NCBI GenBank assembly: GCA_937914785.1
Contig: CALGIV010000117.1
Coordinates: 1 to 6,282 of the forward strand
Reading direction: 5' to 3'
DNA length: 6,282 nucleotides
Source: an uncultured Eubacteriaceae bacterium
Lineage (GTDB): Bacteria > Bacillota > Clostridia > Eubacteriales > UBA1433
Shown here piece after piece: positions 1-5,828 of this stretch. Position 1 is the stretch's first letter. Every line of letters begins with the position of its first letter. The position numbers and the translations under genes were made by a program. The notes below the pieces were generated by a model. That model saw only the letters and a list, made by a program, of their open reading frames with translations, did no database searches and had not been told where the DNA came from.

Positions 1-333
1 TTGATGAATGTGCTGAAAGGGGAGATGAGTTTCGTGGGTACGCGGCCGGAAGTCGAAAAATACGTATTGGCGTATGATCATAAGATGCTGGCGACACTGT
101 TGCTTCCTGCCGGGATTACATCACCGGCCAGCATTTTTTATAAAGACGAAGATCGATTGCTCGAACAATCTCAACAGCCCGATAAAGTTTACATCGAGCA
201 AATCCTGCCGGATAAAATGAAATACAATTTGAAATATATTGAGGAATTTTCGTTTTTTCAGGACATTGCAATCATATTCAAAACAATTTTTTCCGTGTTT
301 TTGAAAAAAGAAAAACGCGAAACGATGGAGTAG
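1..333 (+). CDS. Sugar-phosphate transferase (initiating glycosyl-1-phosphate transferase), 3' part only
   Basis: C-terminal part of a bacterial sugar transferase of the small PglC/WcaJ-core type. These membrane-associated enzymes move a sugar-1-phosphate from a UDP-sugar to undecaprenyl phosphate, the first step of capsule, O-antigen or exopolysaccharide synthesis. The visible start, NVLKGEMSFVGTRPE at residues 3-17, is the family's conserved stretch (usual form NVLKGDMSLVGPRPE), followed by LLLPAGITSPASIFYKDED, which is typical of the C-terminal half. The N-terminal membrane re-entrant helix and the catalytic Asp-Glu pair lie upstream of the window. The TTG at position 1 is therefore an internal codon and not a start. 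About 110 of an expected 200 or so residues are present. The frame is intact up to its TAG stop, 5 bp before the next gene, so the two are co-transcribed. The sugar transferred cannot be told from this fragment. Confidence 0.9.
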   Translation: MMNVLKGEMSFVGTRPEVEKYVLAYDHKMLATLLLPAGITSPASIFYKDEDRLLEQSQQPDKVYIEQILPDKMKYNLKYIEEFSFFQDIAIIFKTIFSVFLKKEKRETME

Positions 334-338
334 GTAAA

Positions 339-1661
339 ATGAGCGATATTAAGAATGAACTGCTAAAGAAGGTTGAAAATAAAGCGTTAAAGATCGGCGT
401 TGTCGGCTTGGGCTATGTCGGCCTGCCGCTGGCGTTGGAGAAGGCGATGGCGGGTTATGAGACGACCGGCTTTGACATCCAGCAGGCAAAAGTCGATATG
501 GTTAATCAGGGCATTAACTATATCGGAGATATTGTAGATAAGGAATTAAAAGACACGGTTGCAAGCGGGATGCTGAAGGCGACGAGTGATTTTTCCTTTG
601 TTGCCGATGTGGACTTTATTGCAATCTGTGTTCCGACACCGCTGGATAAGTATCAACAACCCGATATCAGCTATGTTGAGAGTTCCTGTAAAGAAATCGC
701 GAGATACTTAAAACGCGGCAGTATCGTCGTTTTAGAGAGCACGACCTATCCAGGGACGACGGAAGAGTTGATTCAGCCAATTTTGGAAGAAGGTTCTTCG
801 CTCAAATGTGGTATGGATTTTTATCTCGGATTTTCGCCGGAACGTGTGGACCCTGGTAACGTCATCTACAAGACCAAAAACACGCCTAAGGTTGTCGGCG
901 GCATCGGCAAAGACGCCTCCGAGGTAATTGCCAGTGTTTACCGTCACGTACTGGAAGGGGATGTTTTAGAAGTCAGCAGCCCGAAAGTGGCGGAAATGGA
1001 AAAGATTTTGGAAAATACCTACCGTCATATCAATATCGGTCTGGCAAACGAAATGGCAATTATCTGCGATAAAATGGGGATTAACGTATGGGAAGTCATC
1101 GATGCGGCGAAGACGAAACCATACGGTTTTGCGGCTTTTTATCCCGGCCCCGGGCTTGGCGGGCACTGCATCCCGCTGGACCCTTATTATTTGACGTGGA
1201 AGGCTCGAGAATATAATTATCATACAAAACTGATCGAGACATCCGGTGAGATTAACGACTATATGCCACACTATGTCGTTGAGCGCGCGTCTAAAATTTT
1301 AAACCGCGTTAAAAAGCCATTAAAGGGCAGTAAAATTTTGATTTTGGGGATTGCCTATAAAAAGGATATCGATGACTATCGCGAAAGTCCGGCGATTAAA
1401 ATTACTGAAATTTTAGAGCAAATGTGCGCAGATGTAGAATTTTATGATCCTTATATTGCCGAATATAAATATAAAGCCGAGATGCGGCGCGGCCTGGAGA
1501 AGCTGGACGATAATCAGATTAACAGTTATGACCTGATTATCGTCACGACGGAACATTCAACTGTCGATTATGCACAAATCCAACGAAATGCGAAGGCGAT
1601 CTTCGATACGAAAAACGCGATGAAAAATATAGAAGAACGCGACAATATCGATTTATTGTGA
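339..1661 (+). CDS. wbpA: UDP-N-acetylglucosamine 6-dehydrogenase, WbpA type
   Basis: A complete 440-residue nucleotide-sugar dehydrogenase of the UDP-glucose/GDP-mannose dehydrogenase superfamily. It oxidises C6 of a UDP-N-acetylhexosamine to the uronic acid with two NAD+, in the cytoplasm. The N-terminal Rossmann fold has G23-x-G25-x-x-G28 and the NAD-ribose acid D46. Catalytic residues align with those of streptococcal UDP-glucose dehydrogenase: T135 in ESTTYPG, E168 in GFSPER, K222 and N226 in KILEN, nucleophile C277 in GLGGHCIPLDP, and D281. The C-terminal UDP-binding domain includes GIAYKKDIDDYRESP. The stretch GGHCIPLDPYYLTWKAREY favours the WbpA class (UDP-GlcNAc) over WecC (UDP-ManNAc), but a related UDP-HexNAc remains possible. 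GGAG at 327-330, 8 nt upstream, supports this ATG. Following a priming transferase by 5 bp, it most likely supplies a uronic-acid precursor for the same polysaccharide and closes that operon. Confidence 0.93.
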   Translation: MSDIKNELLKKVENKALKIGVVGLGYVGLPLALEKAMAGYETTGFDIQQAKVDMVNQGINYIGDIVDKELKDTVASGMLKATSDFSFVADVDFIAICVPTPLDKYQQPDISYVESSCKEIARYLKRGSIVVLESTTYPGTTEELIQPILEEGSSLKCGMDFYLGFSPERVDPGNVIYKTKNTPKVVGGIGKDASEVIASVYRHVLEGDVLEVSSPKVAEMEKILENTYRHINIGLANEMAIICDKMGINVWEVIDAAKTKPYGFAAFYPGPGLGGHCIPLDPYYLTWKAREYNYHTKLIETSGEINDYMPHYVVERASKILNRVKKPLKGSKILILGIAYKKDIDDYRESPAIKITEILEQMCADVEFYDPYIAEYKYKAEMRRGLEKLDDNQINSYDLIIVTTEHSTVDYAQIQRNAKAIFDTKNAMKNIEERDNIDLL

Positions 1662-1685
1662 AAATGTTGTCACGTTCTTTCTTTT
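1632..1685 (+). terminator. Rho-independent terminator straddling the dehydrogenase stop codon
   Basis: The 5' arm GAACGCGACAA (1635-1645) pairs with TTGTCACGTTC (1667-1677) at 10 of 11 positions, the exception being C1640/A1672. Pairing can extend to about 1632-1648 and 1664-1680. The loop contains the TGA stop at 1659-1661. A pyrimidine tract, TTTCTTTT (1678-1685), follows the stem. The stem starts inside the coding sequence and the T tract runs into the -35 box of the next promoter. The loop of about 15 nt and the interrupted T tract make it less than ideal, but its place between the polysaccharide operon and a new promoter fits a terminator. Confidence 0.65.
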
Positions 1686-1712
1686 GACATCGGCGCCGGC
1701 TTTGATTATAAT
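1684..1712 (+). promoter_or_regulatory. Consensus sigma-A promoter of the iron-sulfur gene pair
   Basis: TTGACA (1684-1689) and TATAAT (1707-1712) are both exact consensus boxes with the optimal 17-bp spacer. Transcription would start about 7 nt after the -10 box, at or next to A1719, which is the A of the first gene's ATG. The spacer contains the GC-rich self-complementary block CGGCGCCGGC (1691-1700, nearly palindromic). Whether that block binds a protein cannot be told from the sequence. Confidence 0.85.
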
Positions 1713-1718
1713 CATAAC

Positions 1719-2522
1719 ATGAATGTTAATTTATTAATTCAAAAGATCAATAATTTCGTCGAGTCCAACTCAGCTAATTTTATATCGGAAAAAGAGGCGC
1801 TGAATCCTTCTGTCATTGGGCTTCGTATTTTTGGCGAGCCGGTCGTGGCATTTGGTGATGCGCTTGATTCATACTTTTTTCAATTAAAAGCACCAGATGT
1901 TGTAGGTACGCACTTTAAACTGCCGCAAGAATGGCTTGAAGATGCCCGTACAGTCATCTCGTATTTCTGCCCCTTTACCGAGAGCGTTCGCAATAGTAAT
2001 AAAAAGAACTTCGCCTACCCTTCAGATGAATGGATGCACGGGCGTATTGAGGGTGAAGTATTTCTCAAAAGCCTCGGCGCCCATATCGTCGGTCTGCTCA
2101 AAGCCTCGGGTTATGATGCACTTCTGCCGGGAAGCGATAAGCGGCTGAGCAACGATATTGACGGCAACCGTTATACGTCGAATTGGTCGGAACGACACGT
2201 AGCCTATACTTGTGGTCTGGGGACGTTTTCGCTCTCCGGGGGACTGATTACGAAAAAAGGCGTTGCGGGACGGTTTGGCAGCGTTGTGACTAATTGGCGG
2301 GCAGATGAATACACCCTGCGAGACTATGATGGGCCGTATGAACATTGTTCAATGTGTGGGTTATGCGTTGAGCACTGCCCGGCGGGAGCGATCAGTCTTG
2401 AAAGCGGCAAAAAGCACCCACCCTGCAGCGATTTCTTAGATCGTGTAAGAGCAGACAGAACGCCGTATTACGGCTGTGGTAAATGTCAGATAGATGTGCC
2501 TTGCGAGGATCAAATTCCTTAA
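1719..2522 (+). CDS. Double-[4Fe-4S] protein, distant QueG relative (paralog 1)
   Basis: A 267-residue soluble iron-sulfur protein. The C-terminal third carries two cluster motifs: C210-x2-C213-x2-C216-x3-C220-P, then C236 ... C253-x2-C256-x5-C262. The middle has SNWSERHVAYTCGLGTFSL (from S154), which resembles the WAERAGLGWIGKN region of QueG and, more distantly, reductive dehalogenases. It is not a convincing queuosine enzyme: it is shorter than QueG, I see no counterpart of the QueG DYHKV active-site motif, and the second cluster reads CxxCx5C and not CxxCxxxCP. Such proteins are often auto-named epoxyqueuosine reductase. Substrate and any cobalamin dependence are unknown. The ATG is supported by alignment with the next gene from residue 1 (MNxxxxI...NF...GEPxxxFxDAxDxYF). 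No Shine-Dalgarno precedes it, and the promoter places the transcript start at the ATG. It is 28 bp from its paralog and in one operon with it. Confidence 0.85.
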   Translation: MNVNLLIQKINNFVESNSANFISEKEALNPSVIGLRIFGEPVVAFGDALDSYFFQLKAPDVVGTHFKLPQEWLEDARTVISYFCPFTESVRNSNKKNFAYPSDEWMHGRIEGEVFLKSLGAHIVGLLKASGYDALLPGSDKRLSNDIDGNRYTSNWSERHVAYTCGLGTFSLSGGLITKKGVAGRFGSVVTNWRADEYTLRDYDGPYEHCSMCGLCVEHCPAGAISLESGKKHPPCSDFLDRVRADRTPYYGCGKCQIDVPCEDQIP

Positions 2523-2550
2523 AGCAATAGATACCGAAAGGAGTTTATAA

Positions 2551-3381
2551 ATGAATAATCAAAACATTATCGAACTGGTCAAAAATTTTTGGTTGGAAAG
2601 TCCAAAGAACAAAATGACAAACGAATACGGGTTTGCGCCTGAATCTGCAATCGGTATGCCGATGTATGGAGAGCCTATCATCGGGTTTGCCGATGCAACA
2701 GATCCTTATTTTGAGCGGTTGAAAAAACCTGAAGCAATCGGCGAACATCACAACACGCCGGCAGAATGGCTGCCGGAGAGTAAATCGATCGTTTCGTATT
2801 TTTTTCCGTGGTCGGAAGATATCAAAGAGTCGAACCGCAAAGACGCGGTGCATTGTTCACTGGAATGGACGGAAGCGCGTATCGAAGGGGAAGCTTTTCT
2901 GGTTGCCGTCGGCGAATTTCTAAAAGCAGAGATTGAAAAAGAAGGCGAGACGAGCTTGATTCCTTCAATCGATAAACGTTATGGCAGCGGGTTGTATGAG
3001 CTTGACGGAAAAGAAGAAGCACATGCAAAATATCGTTCGAACTGGTCAGAACGGCATGCAGCATACGCTTGCGGCTTAGGCACTTTTGGCCTGCATAAAG
3101 GGCTTCTGACAAGCGTTGGTGCGGCAGGGCGATGCGGCAGTATTATTACTACGTTAAAACTTGAACCGACTAAACGGCCTTATCAGGGATTATATGACTA
3201 CTGCACGATGTGCGGCGATTGTGTGAAGAACTGTCCGCCGGAAGCCATTTCGATCAAAGAAGGTAAGAACCACGAGCCTTGCTTTGTTTTTATGAACGGC
3301 AACCGGCTTGAAGGACAGAATGTGTTTGTATGCGGAAAATGTCAGGTTAACGTAGCATGCGGATATGGAATTCCCGAATAA
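2551..3381 (+). CDS. Double-[4Fe-4S] protein, distant QueG relative (paralog 2)
   Basis: A 276-residue paralog of the preceding gene, alignable along its whole length with about 40 percent or more identity by eye. Shared blocks include GEPIIGFADATDPYF near the N-terminus, the RIEGE-F segment, SNWSERHAAYACGLGTFGL (C174 matches C165 of paralog 1), and both cluster motifs: C218-x2-C221-x2-C224-x3-C228-P and C244 ... C261-x2-C264-x5-C270. It differs by a charged insertion of about 8 residues just before SNWSERH (ELDGKEEAHAKYR region). No signal peptide or membrane helix is seen, so it should be cytoplasmic. GAAAGGAG at 2536-2543 with 7-nt spacing is a strong ribosome binding site, in contrast to the leaderless first gene. 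It ends just before a clear terminator, so the operon is probably only these two genes. Function is likely redox; the reaction is not known. Conservation of all cluster cysteines argues against decay of either copy. Confidence 0.86.
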   Translation: MNNQNIIELVKNFWLESPKNKMTNEYGFAPESAIGMPMYGEPIIGFADATDPYFERLKKPEAIGEHHNTPAEWLPESKSIVSYFFPWSEDIKESNRKDAVHCSLEWTEARIEGEAFLVAVGEFLKAEIEKEGETSLIPSIDKRYGSGLYELDGKEEAHAKYRSNWSERHAAYACGLGTFGLHKGLLTSVGAAGRCGSIITTLKLEPTKRPYQGLYDYCTMCGDCVKNCPPEAISIKEGKNHEPCFVFMNGNRLEGQNVFVCGKCQVNVACGYGIPE

Positions 3382-3405
3382 AGACATAACAAAAGGCATG
3401 AAAAT

Positions 3406-3432
3406 AAAACGGTCGAGTCGGCCGTTTTTTTT
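3406..3432 (+). terminator. Rho-independent terminator after the iron-sulfur pair
   Basis: Arm AAAACGGTC (3406-3414) pairs with GGCCGTTTT (3420-3428), with one G-T wobble, around the 5-nt loop GAGTC. An uninterrupted run of eight T (3425-3432) follows. It begins 24 bp after the stop of the second iron-sulfur gene and ends 10 bp before the -35 box of the next operon. Confidence 0.9.
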
Positions 3433-3442
3433 ATTAAAAAAC

Positions 3443-3473
3443 TTGACAAAATTTAAATGATATTGTATATAAT
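3443..3473 (+). promoter_or_regulatory. Promoter of the gntR-ABC operon
   Basis: Exact TTGACA at 3443-3448. The -10 is ambiguous in the AT-rich run: TATAAT at 3468-3473 has a long 19-bp spacer, while TATATA at 3466-3471 has a 17-bp spacer but a weaker match. Either gives a start near 3478-3480 and a leader of about 22 nt containing AAAGGA (3490-3495), 6 nt before the regulator's ATG. Both -10 candidates lie inside the inverted repeat described separately. Confidence 0.8.
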
Positions 3474-3488
3474 ATATATATACAATAT
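3460..3488 (+). promoter_or_regulatory. Palindromic operator, likely bound by the GntR regulator
   Basis: Perfect inverted repeat: ATATTGTATATA (3460-3471) and its exact reverse complement TATATACAATAT (3477-3488), separated by 5 bp and centred at 3474. The GT...AC core in each half matches the general GntR-family operator pattern. It covers the -10 box and the expected transcription start of the adjacent gntR gene, so a bound repressor would block RNA polymerase. That it is bound by the product of this very operon is inferred from position and from the autoregulation common in YtrA-type systems. Confidence 0.75.
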
Positions 3489-3501
3489 TAAAGGATAGTC
3501 G

Positions 3502-3882
3502 ATGAATCTGAAAATCAGTAACACATCAAACAAACCGATTTACGAACAAATTACAACGCAAATAAAGAACCTGATCGTAAGCGGACGGCTTAAAGAGGGG
3601 GAAGCACTTCCTTCGATGCGGCTGTTGGCAAAAGAGCTGCGCGTCAGCGTGATCACGACGAAGCGCGCTTACGAAGACTTGGAGCGGGAAGGATTTATTC
3701 AGACACTTGTGGGCAAAGGGAGTTTTGTGGCCAAAACAGATGCAGAAAAGATAAAGCGGCAAAAGCTGCATGAAATCGATGAATTGATATACAAGGCTGT
3801 TGAAATTGCATTGAGCAGCGGAATAAGTTACGCGGAAGTATCTGCGATGCTCGATGAGATGTTTAAGGAGAATACGCTATGA
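3502..3882 (+). CDS. GntR-family transcriptional regulator, YtrA type
   Basis: A 126-residue DNA-binding regulator. The winged helix-turn-helix spans about residues 10-76: KPIYEQITTQIKNLI, then GEALPSMRLLAKELRVSVITTKRAYEDLEREGFI with the recognition helix around 49-60, and the wing GKGSFVA. The C-terminal part is only about 50 residues of helix, too short for an FCD or UTRA ligand domain or for an MocR aminotransferase domain. That architecture is characteristic of the YtrA subfamily, whose members usually repress adjacent ABC transporter genes. Here the next gene is an ABC ATPase that overlaps by 4 bp (ATGA). AAAGGA 6 nt upstream supports this ATG, and a large inverted repeat over its own promoter suggests autorepression. 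The inducing signal is unknown; relatives respond to cell-envelope stress or antibiotics. Confidence 0.93.
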   Translation: MNLKISNTSNKPIYEQITTQIKNLIVSGRLKEGEALPSMRLLAKELRVSVITTKRAYEDLEREGFIQTLVGKGSFVAKTDAEKIKRQKLHEIDELIYKAVEIALSSGISYAEVSAMLDEMFKENTL

Positions 3883-4739
3883 GCTATGCATTAAAAGTCA
3901 GTCATTTAACGAAACGCTATCCATCGTTTGCATTAAATGATATCAGTTTTGAAGTGCCGGAAGGCTGTATTATGGGTTTTGTCGGCGAAAACGGCGCAGG
4001 GAAGACGACGACGATTAAAGCGATTTTAAATTTGATTGCTAAAGACGCCGGCAAAGTTTTCGTGTACAGTACGGATATGGACAGTGATGAAAAGCAGGCC
4101 AAAAGAAACATTGCCGTCGTTTTCGATGACTGCTGTTTTTCAGAAACGTTGTCGATAAGCAACGTTGTGCGGATTATGAGCAGGATGTATCCGGGGTGGG
4201 ATAGTCGTTTATTTTATGAATATGCGGACGCGTTTAAATTGCCGGAAAAGAAAATAATTAAAGAATATTCCAAAGGAATGAAGATGAAGTTGTCTATTGC
4301 TTCGGCGCTTGCGTGCAGGGCAAAGCTGCTTATTCTGGATGAGGCGACCAGCGGACTGGATCCGATCGTACGCAGCGAAATTATCGACATTTTTTTAGAG
4401 CATATTCAAAATGGGCAGAACAGTATTTTATTCTCTACCCATATCACGAGTGATTTAGACCGGATCGCCGATTATATCACCTTTATTCACGAGGGCAAGA
4501 TCGTCTTTTCAGAAGCCAAAGATGCAATGCTGGATTCTTACGCCATTTTAAAGTGTGAAGAAAAAGAATTTCGCCGTTTGGACAGTAACGATATTGTCGG
4601 GGTTCGAAAGAATATGTTTGGCTACGAAGTGTTGACTGACCGCAAGAATGAGGTGTTAAGGCGGCAGCCGGGTATAGTGTATGAAAAAGCGTTAATTGAA
4701 GATATTATGCTCTTTTACACAAAGGAGGATGTAAGATGA
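3879..4739 (+). CDS. ABC transporter ATP-binding protein (ABC-2 type, YtrB-like)
   Basis: A 286-residue cytoplasmic ATPase subunit. Walker A is GENGAGKT (36-43), the signature is YSKGMKMKLS (130-139, a variant of LSGGQ typical of ABC-2 exporters), Walker B is LLILDEAT (150-157) with catalytic E155, the D-loop is SGLD (158-161), and H188 lies in STHI. The Q-loop position carries Asp, in IAVVFD (78-83), instead of the usual Gln, a form I associate with GntR-linked ATPases of this type. The last 60 or so residues are a divergent C-terminal extension. AAGGAG (3865-3870), 8 nt upstream, supports the start. The gene overlaps gntR by 4 bp and the permease gene by 4 bp, so the three should be translationally coupled. 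It powers export by, or regulation through, the downstream permease; the substrate is not apparent. Confidence 0.94.
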   Translation: MSYALKVSHLTKRYPSFALNDISFEVPEGCIMGFVGENGAGKTTTIKAILNLIAKDAGKVFVYSTDMDSDEKQAKRNIAVVFDDCCFSETLSISNVVRIMSRMYPGWDSRLFYEYADAFKLPEKKIIKEYSKGMKMKLSIASALACRAKLLILDEATSGLDPIVRSEIIDIFLEHIQNGQNSILFSTHITSDLDRIADYITFIHEGKIVFSEAKDAMLDSYAILKCEEKEFRRLDSNDIVGVRKNMFGYEVLTDRKNEVLRRQPGIVYEKALIEDIMLFYTKEDVR

Positions 4740-5365
4740 AAGGTTTGCTGTTAAAAGATTTTCTATCCCTTAAGAATTACATACGTACGATTTTGATCGT
4801 TTTAATTGCTTACGCCCTGTTTTCATTTTTCGGCAATAATATTTCTATGTTGATGGTCATGTTTGCCCTTTTTTCCGCTATGCTGCCTGTGACGACATTT
4901 TTTTACGATGAACAGGCAAAATGGGATAAATATGCATTATCGCATAGCGTTGAGCGCCGGACGGTCGTATTGAGTAAATATGTGTTCGCATTGTTAATTC
5001 TGGTCGTGGGTGAATTGATCGCACTGGGCGTTGTCTCTATTCTGGGAATCATCAAACCGGAGATGGCGCTTACAGGTTCGGAATTGTTGTCTTTAGCAGC
5101 CGTTGGCGTTTTTTACGCAGGCTATTTAAATGCCATCTTAATTCCACTAATCCACCGGTATGGTACAGAAAAGGCGCGTATGATGATGATAATGATCCTG
5201 TTTTTGCCGGCAATCCTGATTTTTATATTTAAAGATTCGTTTAGCGCGCTTTTGGATCCTGCAGTTTTAACGAAAACGATCATTGGATTGGGGATCGGTA
5301 TCATCGCAGCGATTGCCATCTCGATTAATATTTCGATAAGAATTTATGCCCGCAAAGAATTTTAG
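4736..5365 (+). CDS. ABC-2 type transporter permease
   Basis: A 209-residue integral membrane protein with about six predicted helices, roughly at residues 16-33, 36-57, 80-105, 115-138, 147-165 and 179-203. Between helices 2 and 3 is a cytoplasmic loop, FFYDEQAKWDKYALSHSVERRTVVLSKY, a pattern typical of small ABC-2 permeases (ABC2_membrane_5 type). The N-terminus MKGLLLKDFLSLKNY and the C-terminal IYARKEF also fit the family. It should pair, probably as a dimer, with the upstream ATPase. AAAGGAGG (4721-4728), 7 nt before the ATG, is near-perfect, and the ATGA overlap couples it to the ATPase gene. It is the last gene of the operon; there is only one permease, so a homodimeric transporter is likely. 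Substrate unknown. Confidence 0.9.
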   Translation: MKGLLLKDFLSLKNYIRTILIVLIAYALFSFFGNNISMLMVMFALFSAMLPVTTFFYDEQAKWDKYALSHSVERRTVVLSKYVFALLILVVGELIALGVVSILGIIKPEMALTGSELLSLAAVGVFYAGYLNAILIPLIHRYGTEKARMMMIMILFLPAILIFIFKDSFSALLDPAVLTKTIIGLGIGIIAAIAISINISIRIYARKEF

Positions 5366-5375
5366 GCGTTAGCAC

Positions 5376-5402
5376 AGAGGCGGAAGATTTTCTTCCGCCT
5401 CT
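5376..5402. terminator. Perfect hairpin between convergent genes, possible bidirectional terminator
   Basis: AGAGGCGGAAGA (5376-5387) and TCTTCCGCCTCT (5391-5402) form a perfect 12-bp stem around a TTT loop. It lies 10 bp after the permease stop and 10 bp past the thioredoxin stop read from the other strand, so it could end both transcripts. Neither side has a proper T tract, so it may instead protect 3' ends from exonucleases or act together with another termination factor. Confidence 0.6.
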
Positions 5403-5412
5403 ACCACATTAT

Positions 5413-5739
5413 TTATAGAATCTCATTTAACTTCTCTTCATAAACGTTTTTTGCTTTGACGCCTACGTCGCGGCTGACTTCTTCGCCGTTTTTAAAAATC
5501 AATACGGTCGGAATGCTCATTACCTTGTATTTTTTGGCGATATCGGTGTTTTCATCGACGTCCATCTTACAGACGACAACTCTGCCTTCGTAATCATTAG
5601 CCAGCTCTTCAATAATAGGGGCCAGCATCTTACATGGGCCGCACCAAGAAGCCCAAAAGTCGATCAGCACCGGGGTAGATGAACGCAGTACTTCGTTAAA
5701 ATTCTCCTGGTTTAATTCAGTTATGTTGTTTGTTGCCAT
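5413..5739 (-). CDS. trxA: Thioredoxin
   Basis: A 108-residue thioredoxin that reduces protein disulfides in the cytoplasm and is recycled by thioredoxin reductase. The active site is W32-C33-G34-P35-C36 within DFWASWCGPCKML, with buried acid D27 and cis-proline P77 in SIPT, and GEEV at 85-88. Length and fold order are standard. The frame stays open upstream to 5817, but the start at 5739 is preferred: GAAGGAGG (5754 down to 5747) lies 7 nt upstream, MATNNITELNQENF is a normal thioredoxin N-terminus, and the likely promoter lies within the extra upstream stretch. There is one non-active-site cysteine, C57. It is transcribed alone, converging on the ABC operon and diverging from the decarboxylase gene. 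Confidence 0.96.
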   Translation of the reverse strand: MATNNITELNQENFNEVLRSSTPVLIDFWASWCGPCKMLAPIIEELANDYEGRVVVCKMDVDENTDIAKKYKVMSIPTVLIFKNGEEVSRDVGVKAKNVYEEKLNEIL

Positions 5740-5764
5740 TATTGTACCTCCTTCTTCTTTAGGT

Positions 5765-5773
5765 ATTATAGCA
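5765..5773 (-). promoter_or_regulatory. trxA: Extended -10 promoter of trxA
   Basis: Read on the minus strand, TGCTATAAT (5773 down to 5765) is an exact -10 box with the TGn extension. The -35 region, 17 bp upstream, is only a T run (minus strand, about 5793-5788), which is tolerable with an extended -10. Transcription would start near 5758 and give a leader of about 19 nt with the strong GAAGGAGG site. Confidence 0.7.
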
Positions 5774-5799
5774 GATTTCGGCAAATTAAAAAATATCTC

Positions 5800-5828
5800 T
5801 TTTAAAAGTTTTAACATTTTGTTATAGT
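5800..5828 (+). promoter_or_regulatory. Possible promoter of the decarboxylase gene
   Basis: TATAGT (5823-5828) matches five of six -10 positions. At 17 bp upstream there is only TTTTAA (5800-5805), a poor -35. A start near 5835 would leave a 16-nt leader with a weak AGG (5841-5843) before the ATG at 5851. It would sit back to back with the trxA promoter. This is tentative, resting on one good box. Confidence 0.35.

Noticed and set aside
1..333. A complete small gene starting at TTG 1
   Set aside because: The frame begins in the middle of the conserved NVLKGxMSxVG region of a larger transferase, so it is cut by the window edge.
966..1271. Minus-strand open frame of 101 codons within the dehydrogenase gene
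   Set aside because: Antisense to catalytic regions of a conserved enzyme, with no ribosome binding site or recognisable domain. The same applies to antisense frames at 2022-2345, 2545-2853, 2822-3112 and 3917-4162.
1691..1700. CGGCGCCGGC as a protein-binding operator in the promoter spacer
   Set aside because: Short and near-palindromic, but with no regulator or second copy in view to support it; noted only within the promoter entry.
1719..3381. Calling both iron-sulfur genes queG
   Set aside because: Short length, no visible DYHKV motif, altered second cluster motif and two copies; only the distant family is supported.
3398..3460. 20-codon open frame starting ATG at 3398
   Set aside because: It runs through the terminator hairpin, its T tract and the next -35 box, and lacks a properly spaced ribosome binding site.
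3466..3482. AT dinucleotide run as a microsatellite or origin element
   Set aside because: It is short and fully explained by the -10 box and the inverted repeat; there are no DnaA boxes or other origin signs nearby.
5740..5817. Longer thioredoxin starting at 5817 (134 residues)
   Set aside because: The extra 26 residues lie over the extended -10 promoter and the strong ribosome binding site; the standard thioredoxin N-terminus begins at 5739.
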